Shown piece after piece: positions 1-7,441 of a stretch of 64,000 bases of DNA; within the stretch, counting starts at the first letter, position 1; every line of letters begins with the position of its first letter. The notes beneath the pieces were generated by a model. It made no database searches. It was not told the origin of the DNA and saw only the letters and a program-made list of their open reading frames with translations. Source of the stretch: Betaproteobacteria bacterium (lineage in GTDB: Bacteria > Pseudomonadota > Gammaproteobacteria > Burkholderiales > Rhodocyclaceae); assembly GCA_016709965.1 (NCBI GenBank), contig JADJLT010000006.1, forward strand, positions 558,001 through 622,000, written 5' to 3'. The translations under genes were made by a program, and so were the position numbers.

Positions 1-998
1 GGGATGCACGGATGCCCAACGCCATGGCACATATTGATTTGTCGCGCCAGGCCGACCTGATTCTGGTAGCGCCGGCTTCGGCGGATTTCCTGGCGCGAAT
101 CACGCACGGCATGGCTGATGATCTTCTGGCCACCATGGTACTGGCCCGTGACTGCCCGTTGCTGGTGGCGCCGGCAATGAACCGCCAGATGTGGGAAAAC
201 CCGGCCACACAGCGCAACATCAATCAGTTGCAGGCCGATAGCGTGCGCATTCTTGGCCCGGCCAGCGGCGAGCAGGCTTGCGGCGAAATCGGTGCCGGCC
301 GCATGCAGGAACCGGCGGAAATCCTCGAAGCAGTGATTGCGTTTTTTACGCCCAAGGTGCTGACCGGCAAGAGGGTCTTGATCACTGCCGGGCCAACTTT
401 CGAGGCCATCGATCCAGTGCGGGGCATTACCAATCTTTCCTCCGGTCGCATGGGCTATGCGGTTGCACGCGCGGCGAGGCAGGCCGGAGCAGAGGTGACG
501 CTGGTTTCCGGCCCGGTAGGATTGTCTGTGCCGCTAGGGGTCGACTGCATCAATGTACGGAGTGCGCTCGATATGCATGCCGCGGTAATGGCGCAGGCGA
601 CAGATTCTGATGTTTTCATTGGTGTCGCAGCGGTGGCTGATTATCGCGTTGCCAATGCGGCCGAACACAAGCTGAAAAAAGATACTGGTGGCATTCAGCC
701 GATCGAGCTGATCGAAAATCCGGACATTCTGGCTGAAGTAGCTGCGCTGTCGGACGCGCCGTTTTGCGTTGGTTTCGCCGCTGAGAGCCGCAATCTGGAA
801 GAATATGCGCAGGCCAAGCGGCGCAAGAAGAATATCCCGCTGATCGCCGGCAACCTGATTCAGGATGGGTTTGGCGGCGACGACAATCGTCTGGTGCTGT
901 TCGATGATGCTGGCGTGCATCCGCTGAACCCGGCGCCGAAATCGGTGTTGGCGCGCCAGCTAATTGAACATATTGCGATCTTGATTGGAAAAAACTGA
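1..998 (+). CDS. coaBC: Phosphopantothenoylcysteine decarboxylase/ligase, 3' part (CoaBC)
   Basis: This bifunctional flavoprotein makes 4'-phosphopantetheine in coenzyme A synthesis: it ligates cysteine to phosphopantothenate and then decarboxylates the product. The reading frame is open to the left edge, so the N-terminus and true start lie outside the window. The visible part begins inside the decarboxylase domain (ADLILVAPASADFLARI, then LLVAPAMNRQMW and the substrate-clamp region around ACGEIGAGRM), followed by the CoaB ligase domain from about KRVLITAGPTFEAIDPVR onward with its SSGRMGYAVA nucleotide-binding stretch. Its TGA overlaps the ATG of dut, which suggests translational coupling. 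The coaBC-dut order is common in proteobacteria. Confidence 0.95.
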   Translation, partial: DARMPNAMAHIDLSRQADLILVAPASADFLARITHGMADDLLATMVLARDCPLLVAPAMNRQMWENPATQRNINQLQADSVRILGPASGEQACGEIGAGRMQEPAEILEAVIAFFTPKVLTGKRVLITAGPTFEAIDPVRGITNLSSGRMGYAVARAARQAGAEVTLVSGPVGLSVPLGVDCINVRSALDMHAAVMAQATDSDVFIGVAAVADYRVANAAEHKLKKDTGGIQPIELIENPDILAEVAALSDAPFCVGFAAESRNLEEYAQAKRRKKNIPLIAGNLIQDGFGGDDNRLVLFDDAGVHPLNPAPKSVLARQLIEHIAILIGKN

Positions 999-1447
999 TG
1001 CATCGTATCGACGCAAAAATTCTCGATAACCGTCTGCGTGACAACCCACCAAATTACGCGACGCCGGGTTCAGCCGGGCTGGATTTGCGCGCCTGCATTG
1101 AGGCGCCGTTGCATGTGGCGCCCGGGCAAACAACACTGGTACCAACCGGCATGGCGATTCACTTGGCTGATCCGGGGCTGGCCGCGATGATCCTGCCGCG
1201 CTCAGGGCTCGGCCACAAACACGGCATTGTGCTGGGCAATCTGGTCGGTTTGATTGACAGCGACTATCAAGGGGAATTGATGGTGTCGGTGTGGAACCGT
1301 GGCAGCGTCGGCTTTACCTTGAATCCACTGGATCGCATTGCGCAACTGGTCGTGGTGCCGGTGTCGCAGGTGGGGTTCAATATTGTCGATGACTTCGATG
1401 CCAGCCATCGCGGCGAGGGTGGTTTCGGCAGCACCGGCAAGGCATGA
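998..1447 (+). CDS. dut: dUTP diphosphatase (dUTPase)
   Basis: This enzyme hydrolyses dUTP to dUMP and pyrophosphate, keeping uracil out of DNA and supplying dUMP for thymidylate synthesis. At 149 residues it is the usual size for the trimeric family. The conserved motifs are present in order: AGLDLRA near residue 26, PRSGLGHKHGI in the middle, the GLIDSDYQGEL substrate motif with its catalytic Asp, DRIAQLVVVPV, and the C-terminal RGEGGFGSTG arm that closes over the nucleotide. The start overlaps the coaBC stop codon (ATGA), so the two genes are probably translated together. A strong hairpin follows the stop. Confidence 0.97.
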   Translation: MHRIDAKILDNRLRDNPPNYATPGSAGLDLRACIEAPLHVAPGQTTLVPTGMAIHLADPGLAAMILPRSGLGHKHGIVLGNLVGLIDSDYQGELMVSVWNRGSVGFTLNPLDRIAQLVVVPVSQVGFNIVDDFDASHRGEGGFGSTGKA

Positions 1448-1462
1448 GGTAATTTGTCGATT

Positions 1463-1494
1463 GAGATTGAGGGGCTGCAGCGCCCCTCAATCTC
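1463..1494. terminator. Bidirectional hairpin terminator between dut and a cytochrome gene
   Basis: A perfect 13-bp stem (GAGATTGAGGGGC paired with GCCCCTCAATCTC) encloses a 6-nt loop. It lies between two convergent genes, dut on the plus strand and a cytochrome c gene on the minus strand. A short T run follows on the plus strand (GTTTAT). It probably ends both transcripts. Confidence 0.75.
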
Positions 1495-1499
1495 GTTTA

Positions 1500-1811
1500 T
1501 CAGTGCTCAAAATGGTAATAATGCTTGTTTAGCCAAGCAGCAACGTTCCCTTCGTCTTCCGGAAACCAGCCGGCATTCACTGACGAATTGCAGGATGAGA
1601 CACGCTGCAGCAGTTCCAGCTTGTCGGACAGCATCCTCCCGTCACGGCTGTACATCTTGCTGCCATCGCCGCCATACATTCTGATGTGACAACCGGTGCA
1701 GGCTTTGTCGTGCATGGCTTTGCCCGCTTGCAGGTCGACGGTGCCCCAAGGCTCTTCGGCCCATGCGCCAGTGCTTAAAACAGCGAGTATCGTCAAGATT
1801 TTCTGATTCAT
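1500..1811 (-). CDS. Small periplasmic monoheme cytochrome c
   Basis: This predicted 103-residue exported protein has a Sec signal peptide (MNQKILTILAVLSTGAWA) and one heme c motif, CTGCH at about residues 38-42. No family name is recognised. It probably carries electrons in the periplasm. The start was placed at the second in-frame ATG because a GGAGA ribosome site lies just upstream of it; the first ATG, five codons earlier, would sit before that site. It lies 29 nt downstream of the Tat-exported metallo-beta-lactamase-fold gene on the same strand, so the two are likely co-transcribed. Confidence 0.8.
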   Translation of the reverse strand: MNQKILTILAVLSTGAWAEEPWGTVDLQAGKAMHDKACTGCHIRMYGGDGSKMYSRDGRMLSDKLELLQRVSSCNSSVNAGWFPEDEGNVAAWLNKHYYHFEH

Positions 1812-1840
1812 GTTGTCTCCTGTCATGTGCTTGGTCTCAT

Positions 1841-2851
1841 TCAGAAGCCAGCAGCTTCTGCTTCCAGATAAGCGAGACTGACGTATTTGCCGATATTGGT
1901 TTCGAATCCCTTGGTGTCACGTGCCCGGCTGGCCACGCGAGGATCTTTCAGGACCAGCGCCTTGGCCGCTTCTAGCCCCATTCCATCCTTGACGGCTTGC
2001 TCGCATGAACGATAGATACCTTCGAAGAGCGCCCGGTTCCATTGCAATACGTTGGCGCTTGGCTCGCCATGGCCCGGTAGCCATATTGTGCTGTCTGTCT
2101 TTTCCAGAGCGTCATAGGCTTTCAGCGTTCCAATATAGGAGCCATCATCCATGTTGGCGATACGTCGATCCATAGCGACATCGCCCACCAGGGTTACTTT
2201 ATCCTCGATGACTTCGACACAAAGATCGAATGGCGTATGTACCGTGCCGAGTTGGTGCACGCGCAGGGTTACGTCGCCAAATTTGAGCTCGGCGCCGTTT
2301 TCCAGTGGCTGGTTAGGCGGGACAACGCGGGTGCCGATGGTTGCCTGGTTGGTCCATTGCTCCATGAGCGTCCGCCACATGTTGCCCTGAACCCCCTGAA
2401 TTGCCTTGATGGTGCCCGGGTGCGAATAGAGCGGCAGGCTGCTCCCGTAAGCGTCGACGTAAGCATGATTCCCCAGCCAGTGGTCGCCGTGATAGTGGGT
2501 ATTGATGATCGCAATCACTGGTTTGTTGAAATGCTTTTTGACTTGGCGGATTGCCATTTCACCAATCTGCACCGATGCCCCCGAATCGACGACAACCAGG
2601 CCTTTGGCGGTATCGACGAAAGTGATGTTGCACATCATTCCCTGGTTTTCAGGAGTGGGGAAACCGTCCGGGGAAAAGATCATCCACACGTGTTTGGATA
2701 TCTGGCGCAGCGGGTGATCCTTGACTGCAGGACCTCGTACAAAATCATCCATTTCCTTGGCAAAGGCGCTGATCGTTTGCCAGGGGGTAAATTCAACGGC
2801 GCTCAAGGCGCCAAAGGCAACCGAATTCTGTATAAAGCGGCGACGGTTCAT
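1841..2851 (-). CDS. Tat-exported MBL-fold metallohydrolase (SoxH-like)
   Basis: This is a 336-residue protein of the metallo-beta-lactamase fold. The N-terminus is a twin-arginine signal (MNRRRFIQNSVAFGAL), so it should fold in the cytoplasm and be exported. The zinc-binding motif is intact: NTHYHGDHWLGN gives the HxHxDH ligands at about residues 119-124, and further candidate ligands lie in HTPFDLCV and WLPGHGEP. Relatives include SoxH of sox clusters and the quinoprotein-relay metallohydrolases; their substrates are poorly known, so the role here is inferred from context. It precedes a small cytochrome c gene in an apparent operon and is divergent from a cytochrome c4 gene, 10 kb from the sox operon. 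Confidence 0.8.
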   Translation of the reverse strand: MNRRRFIQNSVAFGALSAVEFTPWQTISAFAKEMDDFVRGPAVKDHPLRQISKHVWMIFSPDGFPTPENQGMMCNITFVDTAKGLVVVDSGASVQIGEMAIRQVKKHFNKPVIAIINTHYHGDHWLGNHAYVDAYGSSLPLYSHPGTIKAIQGVQGNMWRTLMEQWTNQATIGTRVVPPNQPLENGAELKFGDVTLRVHQLGTVHTPFDLCVEVIEDKVTLVGDVAMDRRIANMDDGSYIGTLKAYDALEKTDSTIWLPGHGEPSANVLQWNRALFEGIYRSCEQAVKDGMGLEAAKALVLKDPRVASRARDTKGFETNIGKYVSLAYLEAEAAGF

Positions 2852-2986
2852 GGGTGTCTCCTTTGTCTTTTTTCGAGATGGGTTATAGGCGCCATACTAC
2901 GTTCGCGTCGCCCCTTCATTGAAAGTGTAGCGTAAGCGAATTACTATTTAATAATGTATCGATCTTGTACATGAAAGGGGAGACCG

Positions 2987-3604
2987 TTGAGACAAAAAAT
3001 AAGTTTTCTGCTGGCTGGAAGCATGCTGGCGCTCCTGATCTCGACACAGGGGAGGGCTGAAGAAAAAGCTGATCTGGCCCGCGCTGAGGAAATTGTTTCC
3101 GGGCGTTGCTTTCTCTGCCATGGACTGGAAGGAGAGTCGGCCAGCCCGGTTTTTCCACGCTTGGCTGGCCAGCACGCAGATTACATCGCGAAGCAATTGG
3201 CAGATTTCAAGTCGGGCAAACGGAACAGCGATACGATGAAACCGCAGGCTGAAGAATTGACACCTGCCGAGATGAAGTCGCTGGGTGCCTTCTTCCAGTC
3301 AAAAGTGGTGGGTCCGCGTCCGGCCAGAGATCCGGAACTTCTGGCGGTCGGCAAATACATTTTCAGTCGCGGCAACCAGTTCACCGGCTTGCCGGCTTGC
3401 TCGACCTGTCATGGTGTCAAGGGGCTTGGCACGCCGCAATTGCCACGTCTGGCCGGACAACACCCGCGCTATATCGAGGATCAGCTAAAGCAGTTCAACA
3501 AGCGCGAACGGACCAACGATAACGCGGTCATGCATACCATCGCCTCCAAGTTATCGGAGCTTGAGACGCATGCGGTGGCGGAATACATTTCGACGCTGGA
3601 TTAA
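2987..3604 (+). CDS. Diheme cytochrome c4
   Basis: This is a 205-residue periplasmic diheme cytochrome of the c4 type, which passes electrons to terminal oxidases. It has an N-terminal signal peptide (MRQKISFLLAGSMLALL) and two similar domains, each with a heme motif: CFLCH at 41-45 and CSTCH at 138-142. The repeated phrase RLAGQH followed by YI and KQL or DQL is typical of c4 half-domains. The start codon is TTG, preceded by the strong ribosome site AAAGGGGAGA; a nearby ATG at 2971 is out of frame. It is transcribed divergently from the MBL-fold gene and may accept electrons from the sulfur-oxidation enzymes in this region. Confidence 0.88.
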   Translation: MRQKISFLLAGSMLALLISTQGRAEEKADLARAEEIVSGRCFLCHGLEGESASPVFPRLAGQHADYIAKQLADFKSGKRNSDTMKPQAEELTPAEMKSLGAFFQSKVVGPRPARDPELLAVGKYIFSRGNQFTGLPACSTCHGVKGLGTPQLPRLAGQHPRYIEDQLKQFNKRERTNDNAVMHTIASKLSELETHAVAEYISTLD

Positions 3605-3623
3605 TAACGAAATGCCGAATGTC

Positions 3624-3650
3624 AAAAGGCCGCCAGTTTGGCGGCCTTTT
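3624..3650. terminator. Hairpin terminator after the cytochrome c4 gene
   Basis: A perfect 11-bp stem, AAAAGGCCGCC with GGCGGCCTTTT, encloses a 5-nt loop starting 19 nt after the c4 stop. The A-rich and T-rich flanks make it usable in both directions. It lies before the converging DsrE-like gene. Confidence 0.85.
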
Positions 3651-3665
3651 GATTTGAGAAGGGGC

Positions 3666-3756
3666 TTATTCGTCGTAAATCCAGGCTGTCACACCGCCTT
3701 GTGCTGCGATCAGATTTGAATCATGGTCCGATCACCAACACGTCGGCGCCCGGGAA
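3666..3756 (-). pseudogene. Possible frameshifted C-terminal remnant downstream of the DsrE-like gene
   Basis: On the minus strand, directly after the stop of the DsrE-like gene, a short stretch reads FPGADVLVIGP and then meets TGA at 3721-3723. Dropping one base there gives a continuation ending in DSNLIAAQGGVTAWIYDE and TAA. The GGVTAWI ending resembles the tail of rhodanese-type sulfurtransferases. The length (91 nt, one more than a multiple of three) fits a single-base frameshift. This is an inference from a short sequence; it could be chance coding-like DNA. Confidence 0.3.
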
Positions 3757-3759
3757 TTA

Positions 3760-4284
3760 TCAGTCGATGATTTCCGGATGTTTTTCCAGGAACTCGCTAC
3801 GCTTGCTGCGATTGATTACCGCGCCGGAAATGTAGGAGTAACCTTTTTTTTGCCACATGGCGAGATCAGTCATGGCGGCAGGAACGACAGTCACCAGATC
3901 ATAGAAGTCGCTAGGCTTGTACCCCCGAAACTTCGCGGCGTTGCGGCAAACGCGTAGCGTTACCCCTTGGTCCGTCAGCAATTTAAGTCGATCATAGATA
4001 TCGGGATAAGCGGCTCGATTCAGACGTGACAGCATATGTAACTCATTGCCATGGGCCACCATGACGATATGCGATTGCTTGATATCACCAAACTCCTTCA
4101 GGCCGCTCAATTGATTATTGATATAACCCAGTGCCTGATACAAATCTTCCGGTTTTTCAAAATTGAATTGATAAACGGTTTTTTGTCCGCCCAGCGGTGA
4201 ATCATCGAACTTTGAAGGGGCATCCGGGCCCGCCCATGCGACTGTTGCACAGAGCAGCAAACTACCAAGCAATTTTCTAAACAT
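3760..4284 (-). CDS. Periplasmic DsrE/DsrF-like family protein
   Basis: This is a 174-residue protein with a clear Sec signal peptide (MFRKLLGSLLLCATVAWA). The body resembles the DsrE/DsrF/YchN sulfur-relay fold: a hydrophobic beta strand HIVMVAHGNELHML, then DRLKLLTDQGVTLRVCRNAA with a single conserved-looking Cys, and VTVVPAAMTDLAMWQKKGYSYI near the end. Cytoplasmic DsrE proteins shuttle persulfide sulfur on such a Cys; export of this one means the role is not certain. A GGAG ribosome site precedes the ATG. Its position among sulfur-oxidation genes supports a role in periplasmic sulfur handling, but that is inference. Confidence 0.7.
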   Translation of the reverse strand: MFRKLLGSLLLCATVAWAGPDAPSKFDDSPLGGQKTVYQFNFEKPEDLYQALGYINNQLSGLKEFGDIKQSHIVMVAHGNELHMLSRLNRAAYPDIYDRLKLLTDQGVTLRVCRNAAKFRGYKPSDFYDLVTVVPAAMTDLAMWQKKGYSYISGAVINRSKRSEFLEKHPEIID

Positions 4285-4451
4285 GAGGCTCTCCTAGAAT
4301 TGGTTTTCAGCTCGGCTTTTGTCCGCCATAAGATATCGAGCTACGAAAATTTCGTGATGTACAACAAACACCCTTATGCGGTGGTCAAGCGGTGGTTGAT
4401 TTTTCTACAACTGAATGGCTATTGCGCGCGAATGCTGTGCATTCGCCGTCT

Positions 4452-5147
4452 TTATTCACCCCGTGGGGATATCGAGAATTCTTTTACCTCCGGCATTTCC
4501 AGAAGTTTCTGGGAAAGAGGGTGGAAGCGCTCCTTGAGCACTGTTTTCACAGTCATCTGGTATTCGAACAATTTGCCTTCACCAATCAGTGCGTAGGTGA
4601 TGCCGGAGACTGAATAGCCCAAATTGATAATCAGCGTCTGTAGCGCACTATCTGAAATGACCTCATCTCGGGAAAAACGTACTTGCAGATGCGCATAGTT
4701 TTCCGTTGAAATTCGACTTTCGATGAGCCGGAAAACATAGTTGATGTTGAGCGTAGCGAAGGTCGATGCAGCCGCTGCGACAAAGTAGCCCATGCCGATC
4801 ATGATGCCAATCGCGGAAATCATCCAGATGGATGCAGCGGTCGTCAAACCACGAATTGCCGGCCCATCCTTGATAATCGCGCCAGCGCCAAGAAAACCGA
4901 TGCCGGTCATGACCCCTTGGGCCATTCGGGTAGGATCCAGAAATATGCCAGGATGATCAATGCCGGCAATGTGTGTCGGCTGAAACTCGGCCAGCAGCAT
5001 CAGGAGGCAACCGGAAACGCACACCAGGGTATGCTCCCGGAATCCAGCCGAGCGTCCGTGATAACTTCGCTCAATGCCGACAATCCCCCCTGCGAATAGC
5101 GCCAGCGATAGCCTGAGGATGGTGCTGACAAACTCGTGATCGAACAT
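4452..5147 (-). CDS. MgtC/SapB-family membrane protein
   Basis: This 231-residue inner-membrane protein has the MgtC family signature: an N-terminal four- to five-helix domain with GGIVGIERSYHGRSAGFREHTLV and GVMTGIGFLGAGAIIKDG followed by IRGLTTAASIWMISAIG. A soluble C-terminal domain of about 85 residues follows. MgtC proteins are linked to growth at low Mg2+ and inhibit the F-type ATP synthase in pathogens; in environmental bacteria the role is less clear. The start at MFDHEF is preferred over the ATG four codons earlier because the ribosome site (AGGTGGGAG) lies between the two. It is a single gene with no obvious functional tie to the sulfur genes around it. Confidence 0.85.
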   Translation of the reverse strand: MFDHEFVSTILRLSLALFAGGIVGIERSYHGRSAGFREHTLVCVSGCLLMLLAEFQPTHIAGIDHPGIFLDPTRMAQGVMTGIGFLGAGAIIKDGPAIRGLTTAASIWMISAIGIMIGMGYFVAAAASTFATLNINYVFRLIESRISTENYAHLQVRFSRDEVISDSALQTLIINLGYSVSGITYALIGEGKLFEYQMTVKTVLKERFHPLSQKLLEMPEVKEFSISPRGE

Positions 5148-5274
5148 CTCCCACCTCATTTTTTTCGTTATTTATCCAAAGCATAACGTTTTGTCTGCAT
5201 GAATGCAGCAGAACAACTTGCAAACAGTGTGCGGCAGGAGTTCGGTCGTGTGGCTGAATGAAATCAGGGCGAAA

Positions 5275-5296
5275 AAAAGCCGCGTGAGCGGCTTTT
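5275..5296 (-). terminator. Terminator of the fccAB operon
   Basis: A GCCGC/GCGGC stem with a 4-nt loop is flanked by A runs and T runs. Read on the minus strand it lies just after the fccB stop and ends in TTTTTTT, as expected for an intrinsic terminator. Confidence 0.8.
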
Positions 5297-5315
5297 GCGA
5301 GATGCTCTCAGCCCA

Positions 5316-6593
5316 TCAGGTCAGCATATCGGCCCAGATGTTCTTGGCCCAGCCGAGGGCGACCTTGGCTTCCAGTTCGTTGCGGGCAGCCGATACGCCA
5401 CCGGCGCCTTTGACCGGTTGCACAGTCTTGGTGGCGGCGTCGTAATGGTGCACGGACGCCACGTGGATCACATTCTTGGCGTCGACAAAGCTGTAACAGG
5501 TGTTCATCAGCATTGGCTCCGGATTGGGCTCCAGGCCTGACAACAGGTTGAGGATTGCAGCGGCGGCGAGCTTGCCGTGCTGGTTCGCCATGTGGCCGGA
5601 TTTTGGCATGGTCGGCGCCGGGAATACGGCATCGCCCAGCACGTGAACGCCTGGCGTGTTGGTCGATTCCATCGTCAGCCAGTTGATATCCACCCAACGG
5701 TTGTTGATCAGCTTCAATCCGGATTGGGTCGAGATGTTGCCTGCGCGTTGTGGCGGGATGACGTTCAGTACATCGGCCTTGAACTTATCGAATTCCATGA
5801 TCGCGGTATTGGTCGCGACATCGACGTCCTTGACCTCGCTGTTATTGCGGTATTCGAGGATGCCACTGTAAAGATCCTTCCAGGCCTTGGTGAAAAGGCC
5901 CTTCTTGGAGGTGACATCTTCGTTGGCGTCGAGAATGACCACTTTGGATTTTGGCTTGTTTTTCTTGAAGTAATCGGCCACCAGACTGGCGCGCTCGTAG
6001 GGGCCTGGCGGGCAGCGGTAGGGGGCACGGGGGATGGCGATGGCGTAGGTGCCGCCGTCCTTCATCGATTCCAGCTGTTTGCGCAGGGCGATGGTTTGCG
6101 CGCCGGCTTTCCAGGCGTGGAGAATCTTGGACTGCGCGTCTGCGTTATTCAGATTGGGAATCTGGTCGAACATGAAATCAACGCCGGGTGACAGAACCAG
6201 GCGGTCGTAGCTCATCGTGCCGCCGGACTTTAGGGAAATCGAGCGTTTTTCCGGGTTGACCGCAGTAACCTCATCCTGAACGATGCGGACGCCCCATTTG
6301 CTCTTCAGACCGTCGTAACTGACGGTGATGTCTTCCATGGTCTTCAGACCGCCGATCACCAGGTTGGAAATCGGGCAGGAAATGAAGGTGGGATTGCGTT
6401 CGATCAATGTGACCTGCACGCCGCCCTCGCTCCACATGCGCAGGTATTTGGCAATGGTAGCGCCGCCGTAGCCGCCACCAACGACGACCACATGGCCGCT
6501 GGCCTTGCCGCCGCCGGCACAGCCGTAAAGCGTGGCCATTGCGCCGGCTGCCGCACCAATTTTCAGGAAATCGCGTCTTTTCATCAGCATCAT
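5316..6593 (-). CDS. fccB: Flavocytochrome c sulfide dehydrogenase, flavoprotein subunit
   Basis: FccB is the FAD subunit that oxidises sulfide, and perhaps polysulfides, in the periplasm and passes electrons to the cytochrome FccA. The 425-residue protein starts with a twin-arginine signal (MKRRDFLKIGAAAGAMATLYG) and then the FAD-binding motif VVVVGGGYGGATIAKYLR. Two cysteines expected to form the redox-active disulfide are present in FISCPISNLV and in LMNTCYSFVDA near the C-terminus. VHVLGDAVFPAPTMPKSGHMANQHGK is the second FAD-contact region. GGGGAGA lies six nt before the first ATG, so that start is used. It is 12 nt downstream of fccA. A partial match to the dispersed repeat lies inside the gene at 6245-6265. 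Confidence 0.93.
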   Translation of the reverse strand: MMLMKRRDFLKIGAAAGAMATLYGCAGGGKASGHVVVVGGGYGGATIAKYLRMWSEGGVQVTLIERNPTFISCPISNLVIGGLKTMEDITVSYDGLKSKWGVRIVQDEVTAVNPEKRSISLKSGGTMSYDRLVLSPGVDFMFDQIPNLNNADAQSKILHAWKAGAQTIALRKQLESMKDGGTYAIAIPRAPYRCPPGPYERASLVADYFKKNKPKSKVVILDANEDVTSKKGLFTKAWKDLYSGILEYRNNSEVKDVDVATNTAIMEFDKFKADVLNVIPPQRAGNISTQSGLKLINNRWVDINWLTMESTNTPGVHVLGDAVFPAPTMPKSGHMANQHGKLAAAAILNLLSGLEPNPEPMLMNTCYSFVDAKNVIHVASVHHYDAATKTVQPVKGAGGVSAARNELEAKVALGWAKNIWADMLT

Positions 6594-6605
6594 GGTCGTC
6601 TCCCC

Positions 6606-6911
6606 TTATTTTTGTGCGGCGAAATAGCCGGCAATCAGATCAAGTTGGCCATCGGTGTAGCCTTTCGAGATCTGGTGCATGACCGAAGCGGGCTTGTCGC
6701 CGCTCTTGAATTCGGCCAGTTTTTGCAGAATTTTGGCCTTCTCCATGCCGGCCAGTGCGTCCATGCCGGAGCCTTTGACGGCGTTGCCGTTGGTCCCGTG
6801 ACAGTTGGCGCAGGTCGCTGCAAGGTTGCGTGCCAAGTAAGGATCAGCTGCCTGCGAAGCGCTGGCCGAGGCCAGCAGACAAAGGGCTACCAAGGGGGAA
6901 AACAGTTTCAT
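6606..6911 (-). CDS. fccA: Flavocytochrome c sulfide dehydrogenase, monoheme cytochrome subunit
   Basis: This 101-residue periplasmic class I cytochrome has a Sec signal peptide (MKLFSPLVALCLLASASASQA), a heme motif CANCH at 34-38 and a candidate axial Met in PASVMHQISKGYTDGQ. It accepts electrons from the flavoprotein FccB, which follows after 12 nt, so the two form the sulfide dehydrogenase complex. The single heme matches the smaller form of FccA; some purple sulfur bacteria have a diheme version. A strong ribosome site (GAGGAGGTG) precedes the ATG. The gene diverges from the ArsR-type regulator, with a shared 188-bp control region. Confidence 0.9.
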   Translation of the reverse strand: MKLFSPLVALCLLASASASQAADPYLARNLAATCANCHGTNGNAVKGSGMDALAGMEKAKILQKLAEFKSGDKPASVMHQISKGYTDGQLDLIAGYFAAQK

Positions 6912-7042
6912 CGAGACACCTCCTCTAATGGTTTTCGATAGGTCATATCGCCGAATTTATGTGTCATGTTTTGTGTCGGCTTGGCTTCAAGGTTATAGAC
7001 CTTTGGCGCAAATTGCATGCTGCAACGCAACAATATTAGTAG

Positions 7043-7071
7043 TTGACGATATAAGTATGTAGTTATAGATT
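7043..7071 (+). promoter_or_regulatory. Candidate sigma-70 promoter for the sox regulator gene
   Basis: TTGACG at 7043-7048 is followed after 17 bp by TAGATT (or after 15 bp by TATAGA). It lies in the AT-rich gap between fccA and the ArsR-type gene and points towards the regulator and sox operon. Spacing and sequence are reasonable, but this is pattern matching only. Confidence 0.45.
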
Positions 7072-7076
7072 GAAGA

Positions 7077-7090
7077 TTGATTGAAATCAA
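7077..7090. promoter_or_regulatory. Perfect FNR/ANR-type palindrome before the sox regulator
   Basis: TTGATTGAAATCAA is a perfect match to the TTGAT-N4-ATCAA consensus of FNR/ANR/DNR proteins and ends 9 nt before the ATG of the ArsR-type gene. Downstream of the predicted promoter it would repress that gene; for the divergent fccAB it lies about 165 bp upstream. It could instead be an operator for the ArsR protein itself. Confidence 0.5.
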
Positions 7091-7099
7091 AAAACAACA

Positions 7100-7441
7100 A
7101 TGGACGAGACACTGGAAGTCTTCGAGCAGGTGGCGCATTACTTCGGATTGCTGGCTGATCCGACGCGTTTGCGCATCCTTTCCTGCCTGTGTGCTGACGA
7201 GCGTCCCGTACATGAGGTTGTGGAAAAGATTGGACTGACACAGGCCAATATCTCGCGGCATCTGAACATTCTCTATCGTGCAGGCATGGTTGATCGTCGG
7301 CGTGAAGGAAGTTCCGTGATGTACCGCGTCATTGATCCAAATTTTGTCGACATCTGTCGCGTGGTCAGCATCACGGTGGCCAGCCGCGATCTGGGTGATC
7401 AGCTTGGTGTGTCGGCGGTGAATTTCAGTACTGACGTTTAA
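7100..7441 (+). CDS. ArsR-family regulator, likely sulfur-responsive (SoxR/SqrR type)
   Basis: This 113-residue winged-helix protein of the ArsR/SmtB family has LLADPTRLRILSCL at the start, the recognition helix TQANISRHLNILYRAGMV and the wing RRREGSSVMYRVID. Cysteines occur at about 29, 31 and 86. One in the second helix region and one in the C-terminal helix is the layout of persulfide-sensing repressors such as SqrR, BigR and sox-cluster SoxR, which release DNA when the cysteines are bridged by sulfur. No obvious metal-binding ELCVCDL motif is present. No ribosome site is visible before the ATG. It stands between fccAB (divergent) and soxC (22 nt downstream), so it probably controls both; that is inference. 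Confidence 0.8.
   Translation: MDETLEVFEQVAHYFGLLADPTRLRILSCLCADERPVHEVVEKIGLTQANISRHLNILYRAGMVDRRREGSSVMYRVIDPNFVDICRVVSITVASRDLGDQLGVSAVNFSTDV

Noticed and set aside
2971..2973. ATG as the start of cytochrome c4
   Set aside because: It is out of frame; TTG at 2987 has the ribosome site and a proper signal peptide.
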